Source of the DNA: Hydrogenophilaceae bacterium
GTDB lineage: Bacteria; Pseudomonadota; Alphaproteobacteria; Caulobacterales; Aquidulcibacteraceae
NCBI GenBank assembly: GCA_013389015.1
Contig: JACAEE010000141.1
Span: 1 to 50,512, forward strand
Direction of reading: 5' to 3'
DNA length: 50,512 nucleotides
Position 1 is the stretch's first letter. Each line of letters opens with the position of its first letter. Positions 1 through 11,223 of this stretch are shown one piece after another. Below the pieces are notes generated by a model. The model was not told the origin of the DNA, did no database searches, and was given only the letters and a program-made list of their open reading frames with translations. The position numbers and the translations under genes were made by a program.

Positions 1-142
1 CCCGCAGCCCGTGCGGCCGCAGCCGGCGCGTACCGAAGCGCCGCCGCCGGAAACCGCGCCGGCTGAAACGCCGCCCGAATCGCGCGATGCTCCAGCCCCG
101 GACGAGCCGATCAGGCGCCGTCCGGCGGGTCCGGATCAATGA
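1..142 (+). CDS. secG: C-terminal tail of probable SecG (partial)
   Basis: An open frame enters from the left edge, read from base 2, and stops at 140-142. The 46 visible residues are rich in Pro, Ala and Glu and end in a basic stretch (PIRRRPAGPDQ). Many alphaproteobacteria have the SecYEG subunit SecG, with a long low-complexity Pro/Ala-rich tail, directly upstream of pyrG. That gene order is the main reason for the call. No membrane segment is visible because the N-terminus lies outside the window, so identity is inferred from context and composition only. Confidence 0.45.
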   Translation, partial: PQPVRPQPARTEAPPPETAPAETPPESRDAPAPDEPIRRRPAGPDQ

Positions 143-213
143 CGGCAGGCGCGCCAGCGTCCTGCCGCGTCGCCGCATTCGCCCACCGGGTGGGGACCAG
201 AACGGGTTCTTGA

Positions 214-1905
<1,692 letters not shown>

Positions 1906-1909
1906 CCGA

Positions 1910-2857
1910 GTGACTTTGATCCTAACGGCCGCCTGCCCTGCATACGTAGTGCAGGTCTCCGATTGGCTTGTAACTCGGGCCGATGCTGTTTTCGATGCAT
2001 CTGCAAACAAGGTAGTCGTATTCAGGTTTTCAGACGCTATCGCTACCATAGGCTACTCTGGTATTGCACATTTAGCAGCCGGGATGCCCACCGATGAGTG
2101 GATAGTTCAGCAACTTAGAGGGACTGCGCTCCCGCACTCGGGGCCGCAGTCTAGGCCAGCTTTCTCAATTGGCGGCGGTCGTCGACCTATCCCGCTCCAT
2201 ACGGCACTGCACGCTTTAGCACGCGAGTTGCCTCGTGTGATCCGCAGCGGCCACACTGTTCATCTAGCGATTGCAGGTTGGCGAGTCCGGCGTCGGCGCG
2301 TGCATTGCTTCAGCCTTGAGATCGAAGCGTCTAGACACGACGTCAGAACGACCCGCTTAGTTCCTCACTTCACCAGAGGTCGTACATTGCAGATCAGTTC
2401 GATCGGCGTGCCTCCTAGTACGGGACGGCTTCGCGCGTTGCTGAGAGCCCATCGGCAACAGCACGGAAACACACTGACCCTTGCGCAATGCGAACAGATA
2501 TTGGTGGAACTCGCACGGGAAACGTCACGAGGGTCGCATTTGGTCGGCAGGGATTTTCTTTCCACGCTGCTCCCAAAGCCGGGTAGCGGGCCCTCTGGGT
2601 GTCGCTTTCATCCTGAGATTCCTCGATTCAAGCAATTCAACTTGCCCGGTCCCCACGTGGAAGGGGGCGATCTCACCTTTGAGGTCGCGCTCACGCCATG
2701 GATTGTTGGACCCGGCACGCTTGCGGCACCGAGCGAAGTTGTTGGTGAGACTATCCTCGACCTTGGAGGCGTGGAGTTTCGCGTGTGCGGTGCGCGGCAG
2801 CCCAAGTCACACCACGTCAGCTTTGCCGGCGGCCTGCAACGAAGGCACCTGCCTTGA
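1910..2857 (+). CDS. Hypothetical protein, possibly Ntn-hydrolase-like, foreign composition
   Basis: A 315-residue protein starting at a GTG four bases after pyrG. The N-terminus (TLILTAACPAYVVQVSD, then ANKVVVF, then IGYSGIAHL) follows the strand pattern of proteasome/Ntn-hydrolase-like proteins, in which a Thr at position 2, an early SD and a later TG/SG-rich strand are common. I recall similar unnamed bacterial proteins with a TDEW motif, also present here. No function can be assigned. Base composition is clearly lower in GC than every neighbour, and codons such as TTA, CTA and AGA, rare elsewhere in the window, occur here, so recent horizontal acquisition is likely. There is no signal peptide or membrane segment. 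The gene is probably real because the frame stays open for 948 bases in moderate GC. Confidence 0.6.
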   Translation: MTLILTAACPAYVVQVSDWLVTRADAVFDASANKVVVFRFSDAIATIGYSGIAHLAAGMPTDEWIVQQLRGTALPHSGPQSRPAFSIGGGRRPIPLHTALHALARELPRVIRSGHTVHLAIAGWRVRRRRVHCFSLEIEASRHDVRTTRLVPHFTRGRTLQISSIGVPPSTGRLRALLRAHRQQHGNTLTLAQCEQILVELARETSRGSHLVGRDFLSTLLPKPGSGPSGCRFHPEIPRFKQFNLPGPHVEGGDLTFEVALTPWIVGPGTLAAPSEVVGETILDLGGVEFRVCGARQPKSHHVSFAGGLQRRHLP

Positions 2858-2915
2858 CTCTCGGTCTATCAGCAAAATCGACTTCGCCTCGTGACGCGCC
2901 TCGTCTGCCGCGCGC

Positions 2916-3203
2916 CTAATCCCGCAGATACCAATCCACCAGCGCCTGGTCCTGGTCGTAGAGCCAGCATTCGGCGAGGAGGCCGTCTTTCATGGTGAAG
3001 ACCAGCACGCGCACCAGTTCGTCAGTGCGGCCATCGCGGGTGAAGCGTTCGCGGACAATGAGCACGGCGCGGGATTCGCCGGCGGCGATGTCGAGGATTT
3101 CGGGGCGGCCGCGCTGGGTGCGGCGGGTCACTTCGGCGAGGGTGGCGATGGACGCCGCCTTGCCGACATGATCGCCGGAGAGCGGATCGGCGCCGCGCAG
3201 ACA
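2916..3203 (-). pseudogene. 5'-truncated SnoaL-like (NTF2 fold) gene remnant
   Basis: Reading the minus strand to the stop at 2916-2918 gives the C-terminal two thirds of a SnoaL/NTF2-like protein: PLSGDHVGKAA, then a strand with RAVLIVRERFTRDG, then LVFTMKDGLLAECWLYDQDQ and a final DWYLRD. Family members usually carry about 30 more residues before the PLxGxHxG motif. Here no ATG, GTG or TTG lies upstream in this frame before the divergent gene at 3239. The only possible start is an internal GTG at 3131, which would remove the first conserved motif. I read it as a decayed or truncated gene, not a functional short one. Confidence 0.55.
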
Positions 3204-3238
3204 TGGCGCCAGTCGCGTTCCGGCCCTAAGCTGCGCGC

Positions 3239-3637
3239 ATGAGCCAAAAGTTTGCAGACTTCCTCCTTGAAGCCCTCGCCAACGCCGCGCGGATCGATGG
3301 CGACGCCGCCGCGCCCGAGCGCGAGGCGATCGCGGCGGCCATGAGCAGGGCGACAGGCGCGCCGTTCGCCGGCGCTGCGGTCGACGCCGCGATCGCGGCG
3401 GCGCGGTTCACGCGCGCCGATCTCACCGCCTATCTGCGCAAGCATCAGGCGCAGTTCAGCCGCGACGAAAAAATGACGATCGTGAAGGAGCTGCTCTCGG
3501 TGATCGCGGCGGACGGGCTGTTCGCCCAGCCGGAGAGGGAGGCGCTGGAGGCCTATATCGAAGCGATCGGCTTCGCTGGCGGCCAGGTGGAGACCATCCT
3601 CGACGCGCTGGTCGCGCCGTTCCGCAACGCCGTGTAG
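3239..3637 (+). CDS. TerB-like domain protein
   Basis: A 132-residue all-helical acidic protein. It shows the TerB/DjlA N-terminal-type helical repeat pattern: LLEALANAARIDGDAAAPEREAI near the start and a second copy-like segment ELLSVIAADGLFAQPEREALEAY around residues 80-110. In this family the two DG..(x)P.E motifs are metal-binding loops. TerB-type proteins are linked to tellurite resistance and envelope stress, but a lone TerB domain is not diagnostic. It converges with the esterase gene, with only three bases between the stop codons. Confidence 0.75.
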   Translation: MSQKFADFLLEALANAARIDGDAAAPEREAIAAAMSRATGAPFAGAAVDAAIAAARFTRADLTAYLRKHQAQFSRDEKMTIVKELLSVIAADGLFAQPEREALEAYIEAIGFAGGQVETILDALVAPFRNAV

Positions 3638-3640
3638 GCG

Positions 3641-4522
3641 TCACGCGGCGACGCGGCGCAGGAAGTCGATCGCGTCGGCGAGCACGGGCGCGCGGCCGCG
3701 GAACGGCACGGAGAGCGCAAGCAGCGTGCCGGCGTGATCGAGATCGGGATAGATTCTCGATTCCACCGGCCCGCCCGCCTCGCGCTGCGCGCGGGTGAGA
3801 CTCTCGATGTTGCGCCGCCCGACGAGATCATCCTCAGCGCCCCACGCGAGAAAGATCGGCGCGGCGTCGCCGCGCGCGAAGCGCACCGGCTGGGTGAGCT
3901 CCAACTCCGGCGCATCGCCGAACGCCGCACGGGTGGCCGGAACATCGAGCGGCAGAAAATCGTAAGGTCCAGAAAGGCCCACGGCGCCGCGCACGGGGTT
4001 CGCGCCGGCTCCGTCGAGCCAGCGCCGCGACAGCGCCAGCATGATCGCATTGTAGGCGCCGGCGGAATGGCCCATGAGCGCGACGCGCGCGCCGTCGCCG
4101 CCATGGGCGGCGATGTTCGTTTGCGTCCAGCGGACGGCGGCGGCGCAATCCTCGAGGAAGGCCGGGAAGCGCGCTTCCGGAACGAGGCGATAATCGGGGA
4201 TCGCCACGACGAAGCCGTTGGCGGCGAGCGCGCGGCCGACGAAGGCGTATTCGCCCCGATCGCCGGAACGCCAGGACCCGCCATAGAAGAAGACGACGAC
4301 CGGCGCAGGGCCATGGCGTTCGCGCGGGGCGTAGAGGTCGAGGCGATGGCGGGTGTGATCGCCATAGGCCAAGCCCTGGGCGATGCGTTCGCCCGCGCCG
4401 TCCTTGGGGGCGAGCGCATTGAAGGCCTGGAGGCTGGAGATGCAGCCGCTCAGCGCCGGGGCCGCGCCGCCCAGAAGGGCGGCCAGAAGCAGGGTTCGTC
4501 TGTGCAAAGGGCGTGGCTCCAT
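3641..4522 (-). CDS. Lipoprotein alpha/beta hydrolase (carboxylesterase-like)
   Basis: The 293-residue product begins with a lipoprotein signal peptide: [20 protein letters not shown], with the lipobox cysteine at 27. It is therefore expected to be anchored in the periplasmic face of a membrane. The mature part is a BD-FAE/esterase-type alpha/beta hydrolase: oxyanion segment FFYGGSW near residue 79, nucleophile Ser153 in GHSAG, an acid in WGAEDD, and the last catalytic His in DLDHAG. The substrate is unknown, probably a short-chain ester. The frame extends 66 codons further upstream, but only the ATG at 4522 places a lipoprotein signal at the N-terminus. It is divergent from rpmF with a 127-base gap. 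Confidence 0.85.
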   Translation of the reverse strand: MEPRPLHRRTLLLAALLGGAAPALSGCISSLQAFNALAPKDGAGERIAQGLAYGDHTRHRLDLYAPRERHGPAPVVVFFYGGSWRSGDRGEYAFVGRALAANGFVVAIPDYRLVPEARFPAFLEDCAAAVRWTQTNIAAHGGDGARVALMGHSAGAYNAIMLALSRRWLDGAGANPVRGAVGLSGPYDFLPLDVPATRAAFGDAPELELTQPVRFARGDAAPIFLAWGAEDDLVGRRNIESLTRAQREAGGPVESRIYPDLDHAGTLLALSVPFRGRAPVLADAIDFLRRVAA

Positions 4523-4649
4523 GGGGCGCGGGCAAGGCCCCGCGCGGACTCCTACGGACCAGGCCGGCGTCCGGCGCAGTTGCCAGAGCCCCGGCGGGCC
4601 GCTATACGCGCCGGCTTCCCGAGAAGTCCAAAGCCAGGAGCGCGCGGCG

Positions 4650-4832
4650 ATGGCCGTCCCCAAGCGAAAAACCTCCCCGTCCCGCCGCGGCATGCGCCGC
4701 GCCCACGACGCGCTCGGCAAGAACGCCTATGTGACGGACAAGGAGAGCGGCGAACTGCGCCGCCCCCACCACATCGACCCGACGACCGGCCGCTATCGCG
4801 GCAAGCAGATCATCAAGGCCAAGGACGAGTAG
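4650..4832 (+). CDS. rpmF: 50S ribosomal protein L32
   Basis: A 60-residue basic protein starting [20 protein letters not shown], the classic L32 N-terminus, and ending in the alphaproteobacterial pattern [16 protein letters not shown]. It is a component of the large ribosomal subunit near the peptidyl transferase centre region. The zinc-binding Cys pairs of some L32 proteins are absent, as is usual in this class. AGGAG at 4636-4640 is a good ribosome binding site nine bases before the ATG. Confidence 0.97.
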   Translation: MAVPKRKTSPSRRGMRRAHDALGKNAYVTDKESGELRRPHHIDPTTGRYRGKQIIKAKDE

Positions 4833-4835
4833 CGC

Positions 4836-5492
4836 CTACGCCGCGTTTGCGGCGCGCAGGCGTTCGGGCGCGTAGGCCCTGAGAATGCGTTTGACGACGC
4901 GCTCGGCGCGCGCCGCGATGGCGGCCTCGTCGGGAAGCGGGGCCACGCCCATCAGTATATTGTGGTGCCAGTTGCCGCGGACGAGGCCGAAGAGATCGTC
5001 CTCGAACTCATCGAAATCGTCGGCGTCGATCAGCCCGCGCGCGGCGAGGGCCTTGTAGAGCCGCGCGCGCATCGGCGCGCTGCCGATTTCGCCCATCTCG
5101 TTGAAGGTGCGCCCGATCGCCGGCGTGCGGCCTGATTCCGAGACGATCACCCGGTAGACCGCCACGCTCTCGGCATGCGTCATCCGGCGCAGGATCGTCG
5201 CCACATAAGTCGTCAGCGCCCCCGCCGGATCCTCGTCGATCATGGCGTCGACGCCGGCGCACTCATCGCCCGCCTTGCCGCAGCCCCAAGCCAGAAGAGC
5301 GAACAGCAGCCCCTCCTTGGAATCGAAGCGGGCGTAGAGCGTCTCCTTCGAAACCCGCGCCTCCTTGGCGACGTCGAGCATGGTGGCCCCGTGGAAGCCC
5401 TTCTCCACGAAGATGTCGAAGGCGGCGGCGAGGATCGCCTCGTTGCGCGGATCCTTGAGAGGCTCGAGCCAGGGGGGACGGGGCGTTGACAT
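4836..5492 (-). CDS. TetR/AcrR-family transcriptional regulator
   Basis: A 218-residue regulator. The N-terminal helix-turn-helix spans about residues 15-65 (ILAAAFDIFVEKGFHGATM, then VAKEARVSKETLYARF, typical of TetR). The C-terminal ligand-binding and dimerisation half is variable. The ATG at 5492 is chosen because an upstream extension would read through the operator region. The gene is divergent from the dioxygenase gene at 5591, and the intergenic region carries a perfect inverted repeat. Autorepression together with control of the dioxygenase is therefore the likely role. The inducer is unknown, possibly an apocarotenoid or aromatic substrate of the neighbour. Confidence 0.92.
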   Translation of the reverse strand: MSTPRPPWLEPLKDPRNEAILAAAFDIFVEKGFHGATMLDVAKEARVSKETLYARFDSKEGLLFALLAWGCGKAGDECAGVDAMIDEDPAGALTTYVATILRRMTHAESVAVYRVIVSESGRTPAIGRTFNEMGEIGSAPMRARLYKALAARGLIDADDFDEFEDDLFGLVRGNWHHNILMGVAPLPDEAAIAARAERVVKRILRAYAPERLRAANAA

Positions 5493-5503
5493 GGCCGCTC
5501 CAG

Positions 5504-5551
5504 TTGACAAGTACCGTACGGTTCGGTACTCGCATTCTCGCGTACCGTCAA
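5504..5551. promoter_or_regulatory. Divergent promoter region with TetR-type operator
   Basis: AGTACCG (5510-5516) and CGGTACT (5524-5530) form a perfect 7-base inverted repeat around a 7-base spacer, and ACCGTACGGT inside it is itself a 10-base palindrome. A further GTACCGT lies at 5542-5548. Plus strand: TTGACA at 5504-5509 is a consensus -35 whose -10 position, 17 bases on, falls in the right arm. Minus strand: TTGACG at 5551-5546 has its -10 position over the same arm. A protein bound here would block both promoters; the -10 matches are weak. Confidence 0.7.
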
Positions 5552-5590
5552 GTACGCCGGTGCGTAAACACAACATCCAGGGAGGCTCTC

Positions 5591-6907
5591 ATGGACGGCG
5601 CGGGACACATCCCCTTCCACCTGCGCGGCAATTACGCGCCCGTGCCCGACGAGGTCACGCTGAGCGACCTCAAGGTCGAGGGCGCGATCCCGCCCGCGCT
5701 CAACGGCGTCTATCTGCGCAACGGCCCCAACCCGTCGCGCGCGCCTTCGCCGCACTGGTTCGTGGGCGACGGCATGCTGCATGGCGTCCGGCTCGAGAAC
5801 GGCCGCGCCGCCTGGTACCGCAATCGTCATAGCCGCACCCGGGTGTTTGCGGGCGAGGAGCGCAACCGCGCGCTGATGGATCGGACGATGACCACGGCGA
5901 ACACGCACATCGTGCGCCACGCGGGCCGCTTCTTCGCGCTGGAAGAAGGCGCCTTTCCGTTCGAGGTGACCGGCGCGCTGGAATCGATCGGCCCTCATGA
6001 TTTCGCCGGCAAGCTGACGACCGCGTTCACCGCGCATCCCAAGATCTGCCCCGAAACCGGCGAGATGCATGCGTTCGGCTACGGCTTCATGCCGCCGTTC
6101 CTGACCTATCACGTGATCGAAAAGGACGGACGGCTGGCGAAGTCGGTCGAGATTCCGCTGCGCGCGTCGGTGATGGCGCACGATTTCGGCATGACGCGCC
6201 ATCACGTGATCTTCATGGATCTGCCGATCACGTTCGATCTCGAACTGGCGATGCGCGGGCGCTTTCCGTATGTGTGGAACGATACGCACGGCGCGCGGCT
6301 CGGCGTGATGCCGCGCGGCGGCGACGCCGATCAGATCCGCTGGGCCGAGATCGAGCCCTGCTATGTCTTCCATCCGGCGAACGCTTACGAGGAGAACGGC
6401 GCGATCGTCATGGATGTGTGCCGCTATCCCTCGCTTTGGCGCGGCAAGGCGGAGGATTTCGATTCCGCCTCGAAACTGCACCGTTGGCGGATCGACCTTG
6501 CGTCTATGCGCGTCAGCGAAGAACCGCTCGACGATCTGGTCAGCGAATTCCCGCGCATCGACGACCGGCGCGCCGGGCTAAAGAACCGGATCGTGTTCGC
6601 CGCCGCGGCGCGCGGGCGCAGCTTGGGCGAGGACGCCGACCATTTCGACCGCGTCCTCCGCTTCGACCGTCAGACTGGCGAGCGCCAGGTCAAGGCGTTC
6701 GGCGCGCAGGCGATGGCCTCTGAATTCGCCTTCGCCGCCGGCGGCCCTGGCGAAGGCGAAGGCTGGCTCATGGGCTTCGTCTATGACGCCGGCGCGGGGA
6801 CCAGCGATCTCGTGATCCTGGAGGCCGACACGCTCGCCGAGACCGCCCGGGTGAAGCTGCCGCGCCGGGTGCCTCAGGGCTTCCACGGAGACTGGTTCGC
6901 CGATTGA
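5591..6907 (+). CDS. Carotenoid oxygenase family dioxygenase
   Basis: A 438-residue member of the RPE65/carotenoid cleavage/lignostilbene dioxygenase family, non-heme Fe(II) enzymes that split a C=C bond with O2. The four iron-ligand histidines are visible in their usual contexts: His149 (AHPKICPETG), His197 (MAHDFGMTRHH), His261 (YVFHPANAYE) and His432 near the C-terminus (GFHGDWF). The N-terminus contains GVYLRNGPNP, diagnostic of the family. Start chosen at 5591 because GGAGG lies at 5581-5585. Substrate cannot be predicted from sequence; carotenoid/apocarotenoid or stilbene-type phenolics are the family options. The divergent TetR regulator and shared operator point to substrate-inducible expression. 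Confidence 0.93.
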   Translation: MDGAGHIPFHLRGNYAPVPDEVTLSDLKVEGAIPPALNGVYLRNGPNPSRAPSPHWFVGDGMLHGVRLENGRAAWYRNRHSRTRVFAGEERNRALMDRTMTTANTHIVRHAGRFFALEEGAFPFEVTGALESIGPHDFAGKLTTAFTAHPKICPETGEMHAFGYGFMPPFLTYHVIEKDGRLAKSVEIPLRASVMAHDFGMTRHHVIFMDLPITFDLELAMRGRFPYVWNDTHGARLGVMPRGGDADQIRWAEIEPCYVFHPANAYEENGAIVMDVCRYPSLWRGKAEDFDSASKLHRWRIDLASMRVSEEPLDDLVSEFPRIDDRRAGLKNRIVFAAAARGRSLGEDADHFDRVLRFDRQTGERQVKAFGAQAMASEFAFAAGGPGEGEGWLMGFVYDAGAGTSDLVILEADTLAETARVKLPRRVPQGFHGDWFAD

Positions 6908-6962
6908 AGCCGCATCCGAACGCCGTCCCCCGCGCATCTCCGCCCTATAGAGGGAGATCACG

Positions 6963-8995
<2,033 letters not shown>

Positions 8996-9010
8996 CGCGC
9001 GCCGCCGCCG

Positions 9011-9035
9011 GAATCATTCCGAATCGGAACGATTC
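9011..9035. repeat. Near-perfect 25-base palindrome between eno and ftsB
   Basis: GAATCATTCCGA and TCGGAACGATTC form 12-base arms with one mismatch around a single central base. A short T run (9033-9036 region) follows. It could be a weak terminator of eno or a protein-binding site upstream of ftsB. Confidence 0.5.
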
Positions 9036-9086
9036 TTTAACCAATTTGAGTCCAGTTAACGCGCTCTTGATTCGAGGGGTCGGGTC

Positions 9087-9401
9087 ATGAACGAGCGTGC
9101 GCGCTCGCTTGCGCTGAGCGTCGGGCTCGGCGCGGCGGCGCTCTATCTGGCCGCCCACGCGGTCACCGGCCGGCAGGGCCTGATGGCGCAGTGGGAGCTG
9201 CAGGGCCAGGAGAAGGCGCTGCGCGCCGAACTCGCGGCGCTGCAGACCGAGCGCGCCGCCCTCGACGCGCGCGCCGCGCGGCTCCGGCCCGAAAGCCTCG
9301 ACCTCGATTATCTCGACGAGAAGGCCCGCGCCCTGCTGGCCGCCGGGGGCCCAGACGAGATCGTCTTCAGCCTCGACCAGGACGGGCCGCCTCCGTCCTG
9401 A
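9087..9401 (+). CDS. ftsB: Cell division protein FtsB (septum formation initiator)
   Basis: 104 residues: one N-terminal membrane segment (about residues 8-27, LALSVGLGAAALYLAAHAV), a coiled coil (about 38-70, EKALRAELAALQTERAALDARAA), and the family C-terminal motif DLDYLDEKARALLAAGGPDE. FtsB bridges FtsL and FtsQ in the divisome and has its bulk in the periplasm. Its place between eno and pdhA is the common alphaproteobacterial location. Length and topology fit the family. Confidence 0.9.
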   Translation: MNERARSLALSVGLGAAALYLAAHAVTGRQGLMAQWELQGQEKALRAELAALQTERAALDARAARLRPESLDLDYLDEKARALLAAGGPDEIVFSLDQDGPPPS

Positions 9402-9511
9402 TCCGGACCATCTCGCCATTCGCTGGACGCATGCCTCCCGCCGCGGTTTGCGGTGCAGCGACGATGGACGCGGCCGCGCCGTCCCCCTAATTTCGCCCGC
9501 GCGAGGCGCTC

Positions 9512-10486
9512 ATGACCAAGGCTAAGGCCGTCAATACGGACGAACTCGTCCGCTATTACCGGGACATGCTGCTGATCCGCCGCTTCGAGGAGCGCGCCGG
9601 CCAGCTTTACGGAATGGGGCTCATCGGCGGCTTCTGCCATCTCTATATCGGCCAGGAAGCGGTCGTGGTGGGCATGCAGGCGGTCGTCGAGCCGGGCGAT
9701 CAGGTCATCACCGGCTACCGGGACCACGGCCACATGCTCGCCTGCGGGATGGACCCCAAGGAGATCATGGCCGAACTCACCGGGCGCATCGGCGGCTCGT
9801 CCAAGGGCAAGGGCGGCTCGATGCACATGTTCTCGCGCGAAGCGGGCTTCTATGGCGGCCACGGCATCGTCGGCGCGCAGGTCAGCCTGGGCGCAGGCCT
9901 CGCTTTCGCCAACCGCTATCGCGAGAACGGGCGCGTCTGCCTCACCTATTTCGGCGACGGCGCGGCCAATCAGGGCCAGGTCTATGAGAGCTTCAACATG
10001 GCGAGCCTGTGGAAGCTGCCGGTCGTTTTCATCATCGAGAACAACCAGTACGCCATGGGCACGAGCGTGCAGCGTTCGTCCTCCGAGACCCATCTCTACA
10101 AGCGCGGCGTGAGCTTCAACATTCCGGGCGAGGAAGTCGACGGGATGGACGTGCTCGCCGTGCGCGAAGCGGGGCGCAAGGCGGTCGCGCGCGCGCGCGC
10201 CGGCAAGGGGCCGACGCTGCTTGAGATGAAGACCTACCGCTATCGCGGCCACTCGATGAGCGATCCGGCCAAGTACCGCACGCGCGAGGAGGTCGACGAA
10301 GTGCGCGCCCAGCGCGACCCGATCGAACACGTGAAGGCGCTGCTCGCCGACCATATGGACGATGACGCGCTCAAGGCGATCGACCGCGAAATCCGCGCGA
10401 TCGTGACCGAGGCCGCGCAATTCGCGCAGGAGAGCCCGGAGCCGCCGGCCGAGGAGCTCTACACCGACGTGTTGGCCGAGGCGTGA
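9512..10486 (+). CDS. pdhA: Pyruvate dehydrogenase E1 component, alpha subunit
   Basis: Thiamine-diphosphate enzyme that decarboxylates pyruvate and, with the beta subunit, reductively acetylates the lipoyl groups of the complex. 324 residues. Typical motifs are [33 protein letters not shown], the TPP/Mg site [12 protein letters not shown]...[10 protein letters not shown], and the phosphorylation-loop-like [11 protein letters not shown]. It forms an alpha2-beta2 E1 with the product at 11224. A small membrane protein gene begins three bases after its stop. Confidence 0.98.
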   Translation: MTKAKAVNTDELVRYYRDMLLIRRFEERAGQLYGMGLIGGFCHLYIGQEAVVVGMQAVVEPGDQVITGYRDHGHMLACGMDPKEIMAELTGRIGGSSKGKGGSMHMFSREAGFYGGHGIVGAQVSLGAGLAFANRYRENGRVCLTYFGDGAANQGQVYESFNMASLWKLPVVFIIENNQYAMGTSVQRSSSETHLYKRGVSFNIPGEEVDGMDVLAVREAGRKAVARARAGKGPTLLEMKTYRYRGHSMSDPAKYRTREEVDEVRAQRDPIEHVKALLADHMDDDALKAIDREIRAIVTEAAQFAQESPEPPAEELYTDVLAEA

Positions 10487-10489
10487 GCG

Positions 10490-10795
10490 ATGGGATCGCC
10501 GCTGATCACCGAGATCGAGCTGGTCATCGTGGCGATCGTCTACGCGGCGGCGGGGCTGGCGTTCGTGCAGGCGTTCCTGTTGCGGCGCGCCGCTGTGCGG
10601 GAATGGCGGCGCGCCATCGGCGGGCGGTTCGACAAGCGCCAGCACAAGTTCGCGACCGAACTCGAGATCGACCGCGCGCGGCTGCCGCCCGAGGCGCAGA
10701 AGAAGCTGCTCGACAGCCGCCGCGTGCTGGTGGCGGCCTCGCTCGTGCTGATGGCTGCTCTGGCGCTCAATCTCTACGTCATGAGACCACGATAA
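10490..10795 (+). CDS. Small two-helix membrane protein, unknown function
   Basis: 101 residues. Two hydrophobic segments (about 8-30, IELVIVAIVYAAAGLAFVQAFLL, and about 79-97, VLVAASLVLMAALALNLYV) flank a charged central region containing FDKRQHKF and ELEIDRARLPPEAQKKLL. I recognise no family. It is packed three bases after pdhA and 16 bases before the MAPEG gene, so it is co-transcribed with the pyruvate dehydrogenase genes. Confidence 0.75.
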   Translation: MGSPLITEIELVIVAIVYAAAGLAFVQAFLLRRAAVREWRRAIGGRFDKRQHKFATELEIDRARLPPEAQKKLLDSRRVLVAASLVLMAALALNLYVMRPR

Positions 10796-10811
10796 GACGG
10801 GGGAGGAAACG

Positions 10812-11216
10812 ATGACGTTTGGTGATTTGGGGGTGGAGCTCTCTGCGCTCGTCGGCGCGACGGCTTTGCTGCTCGTGCTGGTGCTCGTCCAGGCGACGGC
10901 CGGCGTCATGGCGCAAGGCCTGATGGCCATGGCCGGTTCGCGCGACAACCTGCCGCCGCCGAAGACCTTCCAGGCGCGGATGCTGCGCGTGGTCGACAAT
11001 CACCGCGAGGGGCTCATCATGTTTGCGCCGCTGGCGCTCGTGGGCGCGGCGGCGAACCAGTTCGACGCGCAGTCCGCGCTTGGCGCGCAGATCTTCCTGT
11101 GGTCGCGCGTCGCCCACGCCGTCCTCTATATCGCCGCCGTGCCGCTCGTGCGCCCGCTCGCCTGGGCGGCGGGACTTGTGGGCACGGGCATGGTGCTCGT
11201 CTCTCTCATCCAGTGA
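10812..11216 (+). CDS. MAPEG family membrane protein
   Basis: 134 residues with four predicted membrane helices. It carries the MAPEG signature (membrane-associated proteins in eicosanoid and glutathione metabolism): [26 protein letters not shown], whose R...NHxE pattern is the glutathione-site region, then [22 protein letters not shown]. Bacterial MAPEG proteins are mostly uncharacterised; a glutathione-dependent detoxification or isomerase role is the family inference. AGGAAAC-type upstream sequence (10803-10809) supports the ATG. Ends eight bases before pdhB. Confidence 0.87.
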   Translation: MTFGDLGVELSALVGATALLLVLVLVQATAGVMAQGLMAMAGSRDNLPPPKTFQARMLRVVDNHREGLIMFAPLALVGAAANQFDAQSALGAQIFLWSRVAHAVLYIAAVPLVRPLAWAAGLVGTGMVLVSLIQ

Positions 11217-11223
11217 GTTCGTG

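Noticed and set aside
3128-3445. A minus-strand frame opposite the TerB gene that could have supplied the missing N-terminus of the SnoaL remnant
   Set aside because: It is in a different reading frame from the remnant and its residues do not resemble the SnoaL N-terminus; it is antisense to a better gene.
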